DNA from: Bacteroidota bacterium
Lineage (GTDB): Bacteria > Bacteroidota > Ignavibacteria > Ignavibacteriales > Ignavibacteriaceae
Assembly (NCBI GenBank): GCA_021815365.1
Contig: JAKAGZ010000004.1
Span: 13,064-77,063, forward strand
Length of the DNA stretch: 64,000 nt
Reading direction: 5' to 3'
Shown here: positions 48,110 to 56,475 of the stretch, piece after piece
Numbering within the stretch: position 1 is the first letter of the stretch
Layout: every line of letters starts with the position of its first letter
Program-made: the position numbers and the translations under genes
Notes under the pieces: model-generated
The model's database searches: none
What the model was told of the DNA's origin: nothing
What the model saw: only the letters and a program-made list of their open reading frames with translations

Positions 48110-50338
48110 TTACCGAGAAATTAGCTTTAGAATAATATCAGCAGCGTTATAATAGAACCAATCTGCTTTATCAAAATTTGCTTTTAATATTTCAGAAAAG
48201 TTTTCATCGCCATGATATCTCAGTGATAATGCTGCTGTTTCCCTTGCGTGAATAAAATCCAGATGATTCATCATATATTGCGAAAGTTTGTACATGGCAT
48301 AGCTGCTTTCATAATCTGTTACTTTAAAATATTTATCCTGCAGCGGTAACAGATCATTATAGTTTTTATTTAAGATTTCTGATAAGTTAATCAACACAGG
48401 AATTGAGCAGCAAACGATTTTCTTCCTGTCAATATTCTTTAGAATCATAAATTTTGTACTGTCTGTGCCGGTCAGATATTTTTGGATTTGCACAGTATCT
48501 TTTAACAATACTAACCGCAGCAGGGCAAGATTGGACAAAGCTCTGTCTGGGTTTTGAGCAGTTATTTTTTTATAAATTGAATCTGCAGAATTATAGTTTG
48601 AATTTTCTGCTTCAATATCAGCAAGGCGAAGTTCGAGATTATAATAGTAAGCGGTATTTTTATACTTATAGATAGAATCCTTTAATAGTCTTGCAGCTTC
48701 GCCTGTTCTGCCGGTTCTTTCGAGAACTGATGAAAGCCCGTACAACGCAGAGTAATTATTTGTTGTATTTAAGATTTCTCTAAAAATTTTTTCTGCATTT
48801 TTATAATTCTTTTTTCTGTAATAACCTGCTGCTGCCTTTAATCTTTCGGCTGTATAACGCGGACAAACTTTCTGAAAGATTGTCTGTCTGCCAAAATAAT
48901 AATTTGCTTTATCAGCATTATTCTCAGCCGGGATTGAATCTAAAAACTTATAATATTCGTTCACAATCCCATTAACAGGTAAACTATAAACACCTTGAAA
49001 ATTCAAGGTAGAATAAAATTTTTCAAATTTTCTAATTCCATATCTGTCAATAAGAAATTTCGAAAACGATCCCGCATATATGTACGAAAGAGATGAAACC
49101 CTGCTGAAAAAATTTAATCCCGTAAACAATTGCTCAATATTTATTTTATATTTATTTTGATACGCCATTGCAGCCATAAAATGAATTGTATTATCATCGT
49201 AAAGCGGGTCCGCTGCAACTGCGGCTCCTTCAATCAGGGCGGGATTTAAACCTTCTGCAACCTTAAAAATTCCTGTGCCGAAACCGGCGGTAAATACGTG
49301 TGCTAATTCGTGTTTGAGTGTTTGCCCATAACTTTCTGAAGATATGTAAATCTGATTCAACCACGGTTTCGCTACATCCGCATTGGCTGAACCGAACAGC
49401 ATTCCCTTCTTTCCATTAGAATAAAATACATACGATATAATTTTATGTTTTGGGGTGAGTTCAAAAAATTTTTTAAGACGGCTAAAATAATATTCGTGAT
49501 CTAATGTTATTTTTTTAGCAAGCTGATCGGGTATATGAGGAGAGTAATAAATCAGGAAATGTTCCGTTTCAAAATGTTTTTTTAATTTCTGCTGCAACAC
49601 TTTGTTAGTGGTAGAGAAACCAAGCTGCGGAGAAAGAAAAATAAACAAGCCAGCGATTATTATTGTAATCAGAAATATTTGTTTTTTCAAACGAAGCTCA
49701 CCTTCTTTCAAATACTTCAGAATGAAAAAGAACAGGCTGACAAAGAACATAAGGTTAAGCAACCTGTATAAAATCAATTTTGTGCTGACCTTTATTCCTT
49801 CATCGTAAATTGTACCCGGGAAATATCCAAACACCGGGTTGAAAAAGTAAACCTGCGGATTAAAATAAAACTCAACTACTGCAATGCTAACAATTGAGAT
49901 CGTAATCAAAATGAAAAATATTATTCTGAATTTCTTAAAATACGCGAAAGTGAAAAGTCCGAGTGCAGAACCTACAACTACTGATGGAAATGTTATAACA
50001 AGGTAAAAAATGAATCCATCACTAATCGAGCATACTATCGTAAACAGGGAATAAATTAATGATACAAGAGCAGGGATCAATAAAAAAAATAAAAATGGAA
50101 ACAAAAGTCTTTGAATTACTAATTTAAAATCCGAAGGAAATTCGATTCGACCGGAAAAGAATTTAATCGTGTAAATCCCTGAGGCAAAAACCAGCATCAA
50201 AGAATTCGCAAATGAAAATTCAAAACCGAAAACATTTAGCAGTGGAAAAAAGAGAAAAAGAATATTGATGAGGAAAATTACTGCAAGATGGATTGCCAAG
50301 CTTTTATCTTTTTGCAGTATTTTTCTGAAATCAGTCAC
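48110..50338 (-). CDS. Polytopic membrane gluzincin-like metallopeptidase with TPR tail
   Basis: 742 residues in three parts. The first about 250 hold seven or so hydrophobic segments. Residues about 260-460 form a peptidase domain with H-E-L-A-H (343-347) and a third ligand in A-L-I-E-G-A-A-V (E370), the HExxH...E pattern of gluzincins (Peptidase_MA-like). Residues about 490-700 have TPR-like helical repeats (N-A-E-K-I-F-R-E-I-L, A-L-Y-G-L-S-S-V-L-E). I recognise no described family with this order. The catalytic part probably faces the periplasm. It overlaps neither murA (two bases upstream) nor cca. Confidence 0.75.
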   Translation of the reverse strand: MTDFRKILQKDKSLAIHLAVIFLINILFLFFPLLNVFGFEFSFANSLMLVFASGIYTIKFFSGRIEFPSDFKLVIQRLLFPFLFFLLIPALVSLIYSLFTIVCSISDGFIFYLVITFPSVVVGSALGLFTFAYFKKFRIIFFILITISIVSIAVVEFYFNPQVYFFNPVFGYFPGTIYDEGIKVSTKLILYRLLNLMFFVSLFFFILKYLKEGELRLKKQIFLITIIIAGLFIFLSPQLGFSTTNKVLQQKLKKHFETEHFLIYYSPHIPDQLAKKITLDHEYYFSRLKKFFELTPKHKIISYVFYSNGKKGMLFGSANADVAKPWLNQIYISSESYGQTLKHELAHVFTAGFGTGIFKVAEGLNPALIEGAAVAADPLYDDNTIHFMAAMAYQNKYKINIEQLFTGLNFFSRVSSLSYIYAGSFSKFLIDRYGIRKFEKFYSTLNFQGVYSLPVNGIVNEYYKFLDSIPAENNADKANYYFGRQTIFQKVCPRYTAERLKAAAGYYRKKNYKNAEKIFREILNTTNNYSALYGLSSVLERTGRTGEAARLLKDSIYKYKNTAYYYNLELRLADIEAENSNYNSADSIYKKITAQNPDRALSNLALLRLVLLKDTVQIQKYLTGTDSTKFMILKNIDRKKIVCCSIPVLINLSEILNKNYNDLLPLQDKYFKVTDYESSYAMYKLSQYMMNHLDFIHARETAALSLRYHGDENFSEILKANFDKADWFYYNAADIILKLISR

Positions 50339-50340
50339 AA

Positions 50341-51606
50341 TTAATATTCGGCTCCCTTAACTCTTTCAATATCGGCGCCAAGTGCGCGAAGTTTTTCTTC
50401 AATTTTCTGGTAACCGCGGTCGAGATGATAAACTCTTAATACCTCAGTAGTGCCTTCTGCAGCGAGACCCGCAAGAACCAGGCTGGCACTTGCTCTCAGG
50501 TCGGTTGACATAACTTTTGCACCCTTAAGTTTTCTCACACCCTTGACAACAGCAGAGTTTTCCTTAACTGTTATATTTGCTCCGAGCCTGATCAGTTCGG
50601 GAACGTGCGAAAACCTATCAATGTAAATATTATCGGTAATTGTGGAAACACCATTTGCCAGAGACATATACGCAGTCCATTGTGCCTGCATATCTGTAGG
50701 ATATCCGGGAAAAACGGAGGTAGTAACGTCGGTCGGAATAATGAAATTATTACTTGTAATCAATTCGATAGTATCATTGTTTTCTAATATGTTATATCCA
50801 CTATCATTAAGTTTAATCAACAATGAATTAAAATACTCTCTTGTTATGCCGTATACTTTAATATTGCCCCCAGTAATAGCCCCAGCGATAAGCAATGTAC
50901 CAGCCTCTATTCTATCCGGGATTGTTTCAATTTCAGTAGAAGATAATTGCTCTGATCCTTGTATCCTTAATACGGAAGTACCAATTCCTTCAATTTTTGC
51001 TCCCATCTTTTTCAGATAGTTAGCCAGGTTAGTTATTTCAGGTTCAATAGCTGCATTATGAATGACTGTAATTCCGTCGGCAAGAGTTGCAGCCATTAAA
51101 ATATTTCCTGTTGCGCCTACTGAGGAAACATCGAAATGAATATCCGCACCTTTTAACTTTTTTGCTTTTGCAACTATATAGCCTTCAACAAGGTCAATTT
51201 CTGCGCCCATTTTTTTTAATCCTTCAAGATGAAGGTTTATTGGTCTTGGTCCCCAGGCGCAGCCGCCCGGTAATGAAACTTTAGCAGCTCCGTACCTCGC
51301 TAACAGAGGACCTAACACATAAACAGATGCGCGCATCTTTTTTACGTGTTCATAAGGTGCATCCTGACTTGTGATGTTTATAGTGTCAAGCTCAAGTTTA
51401 TGATTTTCGAACTGATATTTTACCCCAAGATGGTTCAACAATTTCAGCATTGTAAAAACATCATTTAGTTCCGGCGTATTGTATAGTATTGACTTTCCCG
51501 CTGCTAACAGAGAAGCTGGCATTAAGGCTAATGAAGCATTTTTAGCACCATCAATTTTTACAGTGCCTGATAATTTATTTCCGCCGTGAATAACAAATTT
51601 GTCCAA
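50341..51606 (-). CDS. murA: UDP-N-acetylglucosamine 1-carboxyvinyltransferase
   Basis: MurA transfers enolpyruvate from PEP to UDP-GlcNAc, the first committed peptidoglycan step, and is the fosfomycin target. The 421 residues have K22-N23 and the catalytic-loop cysteine C116 in L-P-G-G-C-A-W-G-P-R-P, so the sequence predicts fosfomycin sensitivity at the target (Cys, not Asp). The start is TTG, preceded by aagaggt. It is followed almost directly by the membrane gluzincin gene. Confidence 0.96.
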   Translation of the reverse strand: MDKFVIHGGNKLSGTVKIDGAKNASLALMPASLLAAGKSILYNTPELNDVFTMLKLLNHLGVKYQFENHKLELDTINITSQDAPYEHVKKMRASVYVLGPLLARYGAAKVSLPGGCAWGPRPINLHLEGLKKMGAEIDLVEGYIVAKAKKLKGADIHFDVSSVGATGNILMAATLADGITVIHNAAIEPEITNLANYLKKMGAKIEGIGTSVLRIQGSEQLSSTEIETIPDRIEAGTLLIAGAITGGNIKVYGITREYFNSLLIKLNDSGYNILENNDTIELITSNNFIIPTDVTTSVFPGYPTDMQAQWTAYMSLANGVSTITDNIYIDRFSHVPELIRLGANITVKENSAVVKGVRKLKGAKVMSTDLRASASLVLAGLAAEGTTEVLRVYHLDRGYQKIEEKLRALGADIERVKGAEY

Positions 51607-51698
51607 TAGACCTCTTGCTGTTTAAAGATTTGAATAAAAAAATGTTACAATCATGGAATGAAAATAAATATACTAATTTCTAAAAAGCAATTTGCATA

Positions 51699-53621
51699 TC
51701 ACTGGCTCATCAGGATTGTACCATTCGATCCAACGATTACAATTTTGTTTGAGGGCAGAACCGAGAGATGAGTCAGAGCACCAAACTTTCCACTTGCACT
51801 AGCTTTCCAGCTTTTCCCAGCATCGTCTGTAATAAATATTTCGCCTTTGCTGCCGAGAATAATACCATTCTTGTTATCCAGAAAAGAAACAGAATACAGT
51901 CCGGAAATTGTTTGTGCGGAAATTTTTTCCCAATCCGAGCCTCCGTCATCTGTTCTGTAAATTTCTCCACCGCCGCCAACTATAATGCCTATATCCTTAT
52001 CTGCAAAACTTATATCGCGGAAATACGAATCGCTCAGCCTGTTAGTCATTGCCCAGGAATTTCCCTGATTTGTTGTTTTTAAAAGTTCGCCGTTCCAGCC
52101 TACAGCATAACCTAATGTGCTGCCGGCAAAGGCTATGCTGTAAAGTAAATTCCTGGAAGGAGAAAGTACCCTCTGCCATGTATTCCCTGTATTTGTACTC
52201 TTAAGAATTATTCCGCTGCCCCCTGCAATAAAGCCCGTGTTGGAATTTGGTAAAATATAAATTCCAAATAAAGACTCATACACATCAGTTGTAACCTTAT
52301 GCCAGGTTTTTCCGCCATCTTCAGTCAGCAAAATAGTACCTTTTTCGCCCGCAATAATTCCTGAATTAGAATTGAAAAATTTAATATCATAAAAACTAAC
52401 TGCTGAATCCCCTACCGGAATGACCTCCCACTTGTTTCCCCCATCAACAGATTTTAAAATTGTTGAATTTGTGCCGCAAGCAAATCCAACTGAATCGTTT
52501 AAAAATGTTACCGAGTTTAAGTCAGTAGTTACAGGGCAAGTAATTGACTTCCAGCTTGACCTCGTCAGATATGATGGGTTAGACCTGTATGAATCGCCGC
52601 CATTATCAATTAGCTTTGAACTGTTGTGGTATTTCACAATCCAGAATTCAGATACCGACTGGTATACATAAAAGAATAAGGTTGCAAAAGCAAAAATTAT
52701 AAATGCAATCAGTGAATAATTTTTTAACTTTCTTAAAAAGTCTTCTGATGTGAAATCAAATTTTTTATGTTCAGTTATTTTTTTAGTTTTTTTAGCTTTA
52801 TAAGGAGTAAGTGGAATGGAATTTATGTCAGCTAAAAATTCTTCACAAGAGTGATATCTCCTCGCAGTTGATTTACTTAAAGCCTTACTCAAAATCGTAT
52901 CAACTACGGGTGGTATATAATCAAATTGACTGGTAATCTTAATAGGATTTTTCTTTAAATGCCCTTCCATAATATGAAAATCAGTCGGGGCTTCAAAAGG
53001 AGTTTTGCCGCTTAACATTTCGTAGAAAGTAATTCCCAAAGAATAAATATCACTTTGAAGCGTAGGCTCCTGTGCTTTAATTTGTTCGGGACTCATGTAA
53101 AGCACTGTTCCAAGTTTAGTCCCCGTTTTTGTTATGCCCCTGACTTCATTTACAGATTTGGAAATTCCGAAATCCATTATTTTCGCCACACCTTCCTGGC
53201 TGATAATGATATTTGAAGGTTTTAAATCCCTGTGAACAAATCCTTTTGAATGTGCATAAGCGGCGCCTTCAAGAACCTGTCGTAATATGTTGACAGACTC
53301 CTGCAATTCAAGCCTCCCTTTCCTGGCTATGAGACGCTCAAGCGTTTCACCTGCAACATACTCCATAACAATTCCGAGCAGCCCGTTGTATTCAGTAAAC
53401 CCGTAAACAGGAACAATGTTAGTGTGGTTTAATTTTGCCTGGTTCTTAGCTTCTCTTTTGAAACGTTCAATGAACTGCGGGTTCTTTAGTGCCTGCTGGT
53501 TCAGAATCTTTAAAGCGATGAACCTTTCGAGCTTAAGATCGAAGCCTTTATAAACTATTCCCATGCCTCCTTCGCCAAGCACACTGACTATTTTATAATT
53601 TTCTATTACTGAACCAACCAT
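51699..53621 (-). CDS. Transmembrane Ser/Thr protein kinase with YCF48-like outer propeller
   Basis: 640 residues. The kinase domain (about 9-265) has the glycine loop G-E-G-G-M-G-I-V, K38 (I-A-L-K-I-L), H-R-D-L-K-P-S-N-I and D-F-G-I-S-K. One transmembrane segment follows (about 303-322, L-I-A-F-I-I-F-A-F-A-T-L-F-F). The C-terminal about 290 residues are repeats with G-G-x-x-W (G-G-N-K-W, G-G-K-T-W, G-N-T-W, G-N-S-W, G-G-S-D-W, G-K-S-W) typical of the YCF48/BNR propeller. The propeller should be outside the cytoplasmic membrane and could sense a ligand. A PP2C phosphatase gene lies 27 bases upstream. Its target is unknown. Confidence 0.9.
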   Translation of the reverse strand: MVGSVIENYKIVSVLGEGGMGIVYKGFDLKLERFIALKILNQQALKNPQFIERFKREAKNQAKLNHTNIVPVYGFTEYNGLLGIVMEYVAGETLERLIARKGRLELQESVNILRQVLEGAAYAHSKGFVHRDLKPSNIIISQEGVAKIMDFGISKSVNEVRGITKTGTKLGTVLYMSPEQIKAQEPTLQSDIYSLGITFYEMLSGKTPFEAPTDFHIMEGHLKKNPIKITSQFDYIPPVVDTILSKALSKSTARRYHSCEEFLADINSIPLTPYKAKKTKKITEHKKFDFTSEDFLRKLKNYSLIAFIIFAFATLFFYVYQSVSEFWIVKYHNSSKLIDNGGDSYRSNPSYLTRSSWKSITCPVTTDLNSVTFLNDSVGFACGTNSTILKSVDGGNKWEVIPVGDSAVSFYDIKFFNSNSGIIAGEKGTILLTEDGGKTWHKVTTDVYESLFGIYILPNSNTGFIAGGSGIILKSTNTGNTWQRVLSPSRNLLYSIAFAGSTLGYAVGWNGELLKTTNQGNSWAMTNRLSDSYFRDISFADKDIGIIVGGGGEIYRTDDGGSDWEKISAQTISGLYSVSFLDNKNGIILGSKGEIFITDDAGKSWKASASGKFGALTHLSVLPSNKIVIVGSNGTILMSQ

Positions 53622-53648
53622 TGGGAATCCATCACTACGTGAAATATT

Positions 53649-54374
53649 TTAGTTTTTAGCAATGATTACAAAAGTATAATTATCCGGCGCCCCGCGTTTT
53701 TCAACAAGATTAGCGATCATTTCAGAAGCATAATGAATATTTTTATTCTCAAGCAGTTTTTCAAGCTCGCTGTCATTCAGAACAGCGGTCACACCGTCTG
53801 TACATATAAAAAATTTGCTGGAATCGTTTGGGTTAATTTTTAATTTACTTAAATCAATCTCGAGAGAGTTGTTGTCTCCCAAAGCTCTCATAATAATATT
53901 TTTATTGGGATGATTTTCAGCTTCTTTTAAGGTTAAATAACCTTCATCAATTAATTTCTGCACAAGAGAATGATCTTTTGAAAGTTGTTTTAATTTATTG
54001 TTTCTTAAATAATAAATTCTTGAATCGCCGACGTGCCCCCAGTATGCATTATCATCTTTTAAGAATAAAGCCTCAACAGTTGTAGCCATACCTTTTCTGT
54101 CAAAGTCCTTATTTGATTCGTCCACTACTGTTTTATTTGCTTCAAGAATTGAAAGCCTAATTCTTTCGAGATATTCAATACCTTTTAATTTAGTAAAGGT
54201 TTTTGAAATTGTCTGAACAGCAAGTTTAGAAGCGATATCACCTGCTTTATTACCACCCAGTCCATCGCAAACAAGAACGAGGAGTCCGTCTTCTATATCA
54301 AAAACTCCAAGCGCATCTTCATTATCCGGTCTCTTCAGACCTCTGTCAGTAAGGGTTACATATTTAAACTTCAT
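53649..54374 (-). CDS. PP2C-family Ser/Thr phosphatase
   Basis: 241 residues with the PP2C metal-binding aspartates: T-D-R-G-L-K-R-P-D-N-E-D-A (about 8-20), V-C-D-G-L-G-G-N-K-A-G-D (about 35-46), W-G-H-V-G-D-S-R (about 112-119) and C-T-D-G-V-T, then A-P-D-N-Y-T near the end. It resembles Stp/PrpC enzymes that reverse Hanks-type kinases. It precedes the kinase gene by 27 bases, so it probably opposes that kinase. Confidence 0.94.
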   Translation of the reverse strand: MKFKYVTLTDRGLKRPDNEDALGVFDIEDGLLVLVCDGLGGNKAGDIASKLAVQTISKTFTKLKGIEYLERIRLSILEANKTVVDESNKDFDRKGMATTVEALFLKDDNAYWGHVGDSRIYYLRNNKLKQLSKDHSLVQKLIDEGYLTLKEAENHPNKNIIMRALGDNNSLEIDLSKLKINPNDSSKFFICTDGVTAVLNDSELEKLLENKNIHYASEMIANLVEKRGAPDNYTFVIIAKN

Positions 54375-54765
54375 CAGTCTCCAACTGGCTAGTATTGAGG
54401 CAAAAGTTATAAGTTATATATGACTGGAATTCAAAATACATAAATCCGGTATAAAAATCCTTCTTTAAGTCAGCATAATTTTTACGGCAGGTCTGTTTGC
54501 AGTAAGATTAATAGATCTAATTAAGGCTTTTCTTTTGCTCTTTCATTATTTTTAGATTACTTTAGAAATAAAAACCCCCCTTAAAATTTTATTATTTGCC
54601 CTAACCTTAGTAGTACAAATCTACTCGAACGTATGAATAAAATTCATTTAACATCCCATATTTTCGCATTTCAGAAAATTAAAAGAGCTTTTTGAAAGTT
54701 AATTAAAAGCTTATCATTGGCTTTTTTTTTGTTCATTTGAACCGGAACAAATAATGGAGGCTGAG
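54375..54765. other. 391-bp intergenic region
   Basis: This divergent promoter region lies between the PP2C start (minus strand) and a small plus-strand gene. It is AT-rich with short A and T runs and a minor hairpin (agtag...ctact near 54607-54625). I see no gene, repeat or clear regulatory motif. Confidence 0.5.
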
Positions 54766-55026
54766 ATGTTAGAATATTTAGATAGCTCGTTAAAGTCTGA
54801 TTTTGAATACAGGGGCAAAGGAAAACTCCTGGTTGAATGTAAAAGAATCGGACTGCCTGTTAATGATGATGACAAAATTGAAACCCTGGAGTTAATTTTC
54901 TCAATAGCCAAAACCAATAATTGGACTTACAGAGGCGGAGACTCAGAAAGAGATAAAATGATTGAAAGGACAATTAAGAAAATCAGAAACTTTATAGAAT
55001 ACGGAACATACTCGATTATTAATTAG
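54766..55026 (+). CDS. Small hypothetical protein
   Basis: 86 residues beginning M-L-E-Y-L-D-S-S-L-K. The start at 54766 is preferred because ggagg (54756-54760) lies five bases upstream; the earlier ATG (54754) overlaps that site. The sequence is charged and helical, with E-T-L-E-L-I-F-S-I-A-K and I-E-R-T-I-K-K-I-R-N-F-I. There is no signal peptide and no family I recognise. It is isolated on the plus strand, and its 3' end overlaps the capA-like gene by eight bases. The good ribosome-binding site supports a real gene. Confidence 0.6.
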   Translation: MLEYLDSSLKSDFEYRGKGKLLVECKRIGLPVNDDDKIETLELIFSIAKTNNWTYRGGDSERDKMIERTIKKIRNFIEYGTYSIIN

Positions 55027-56167
55027 CAGAGTAAGGCAGAACGACAGAATATCTTTGCAGGATTTTTCTTGTGTCGGCAAATGCTTCAAACATTTTCCGA
55101 AAATCTTCTTTCGAGAGAGAGGGGTAAATATTATCTAAATCTAACATAAAATATTGTGAAGGGATTATAACATAACCTGCTTTCCCTCCTGTGTGTGATT
55201 TAAACACCCACGTTGGAACATAATCTATTCTCGAAATAAACACATGGTGCAAAAAAATATTTTTTGTGATAGATATTCTTAAGATCACACCGCAATCAGA
55301 ATATCTCCACCTCTGATTTGAAATAAAATTGCCAAGTGAATATGCTATCAGACCGGAATCCAAAGCAGCTCCGTTTGTTTTATAAAACCGCAGCGGCTGT
55401 ATAACGTGTGGGTGACCGCCGATAATTATATCAGCACCGAATTTAATTGTACTGTCAGTAACATTGTTTTCAAACTGATCAGGTTCTCTTTTGTATTCAG
55501 TGCCAAAATGAAAGTGAACAAAAACTAAGTCAGCATTTTCTTTACGCGCTTTTTGTATATCGCTTCTGATCAGGTTAAAGTCAATTTTATTGATCAGATA
55601 AGGCTTATCCTTAGGAACCTGGTTGCCGTTTGTTCCATAAGTATAAGCAAGAAATGCAACCCTTATTCCTTTAATGTCAAATATTCTTATCGAATCACGA
55701 TCACGCTGAGAGGTAAAAGTACCGTTATAATTAATTTTATTTTCGTTCATAATTTTTATAGTTCTTAAGACGCCGTACTCTCCCCTGTCAAGAGCGTGAT
55801 TATTTGCAGTCGAAAGTAAATTGAAGCCTGCATTTTTTAATGCTGAAATATATTCGTCGGGAGAATTAAACCGCGGGTAACCGGAGTATTTTTTATCTTT
55901 TCCTGCAGTTACTGTTTCAAGATTTCCAAAAGTAAAATCTGAGTCGGACAAATATTTTTTTACTAAGCGGTAGACAGGATTGAAGTCAAAGCTGTCCGGC
56001 GCAGTTTGTGCAGCAATATACTGGTATGAATGACACATCAAGTCGCCAACAGCCGAAATGGTAATTGTTATTGATGAATCTTTTTTAGTCTGAGCGTGGT
56101 TGTTACAGGCATACAAAAAAAGAGTTGTCATCACAAGAAACGGGAGTAAAAAGCGAAAGTAATTCAT
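55019..56167 (-). CDS. CapA-family lipoprotein (PGA capsule synthesis-like metallophosphatase)
   Basis: 382 residues with a lipoprotein signal (F-L-V-M-T-T-L-F-L-Y-A-C, lipobox cysteine at about 21). The CapA domain follows: A-V-G-D-L-M-C-H, G-N-L-E-T-V-T-A, A-N-N-H-A-L-D-R-G, and G-G-H-P-H-V-I-Q-P, the metal-binding motifs of the calcineurin-like fold. In Bacillus, CapA helps poly-gamma-glutamate export; no other capsule genes are here, so the role is open. A terminator of the histone-like gene lies just upstream. Confidence 0.88.
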   Translation of the reverse strand: MNYFRFLLPFLVMTTLFLYACNNHAQTKKDSSITITISAVGDLMCHSYQYIAAQTAPDSFDFNPVYRLVKKYLSDSDFTFGNLETVTAGKDKKYSGYPRFNSPDEYISALKNAGFNLLSTANNHALDRGEYGVLRTIKIMNENKINYNGTFTSQRDRDSIRIFDIKGIRVAFLAYTYGTNGNQVPKDKPYLINKIDFNLIRSDIQKARKENADLVFVHFHFGTEYKREPDQFENNVTDSTIKFGADIIIGGHPHVIQPLRFYKTNGAALDSGLIAYSLGNFISNQRWRYSDCGVILRISITKNIFLHHVFISRIDYVPTWVFKSHTGGKAGYVIIPSQYFMLDLDNIYPSLSKEDFRKMFEAFADTRKILQRYSVVLPYSAN

Positions 56168-56183
56168 AGTATTTTCATCAATA

Positions 56184-56215
56184 AAAAATAAGGCTGGAGC
56201 AGATGATCCAGCCTT
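56184..56215 (-). terminator. Rho-independent terminator of the histone-like gene
   Basis: Stem AAGGCTGGA (56190-56198) / TCCAGCCTT (56207-56215), loop of eight, followed on the minus strand by a T-rich tail (attttttatt). It lies between the histone-like gene and the capA-like start. Confidence 0.9.
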
Positions 56216-56244
56216 GTAAATGAAACTCGGGAATATGTAAAGGA

Positions 56245-56442
56245 CTAATTACCAGCTTTTTCAGCTTTCCTCTGGGCTTTAACTTCCTGGATATTCTTGC
56301 GAACTTCCTGGCATTGTTTTCTCAGGTCGCTTAATCCTTTACGCAGACGTGTACCTGCAGCAGCCTGTCCTTTAACGTAGAACTTCTCGAAATCGTGTTC
56401 GAGATTTCTTACAGCCTGCATCAGTTCTTCGAAATGGTTCAT
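56245..56442 (-). CDS. Histone H1-like protein (Hc1 family)
   Basis: 65 residues: M-N-H-F-E-E-L then a helical E-K-F-Y-V-K-G-Q-A-A-A-G-T-R-L-R-K and a basic tail (K-A-Q-R-K-A-E-K-A). It matches the short histone H1/Hc1-like proteins common in Bacteroidota and Chlorobi relatives, which are thought to bind DNA and help compact the nucleoid. A perfect aggagg stands before the ATG, one of the best sites in the window, hinting at high expression. A strong terminator follows. Confidence 0.88.
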   Translation of the reverse strand: MNHFEELMQAVRNLEHDFEKFYVKGQAAAGTRLRKGLSDLRKQCQEVRKNIQEVKAQRKAEKAGN

Positions 56443-56475
56443 TGTTACCTCCTATGGTTTATTGGAACGATTAAG

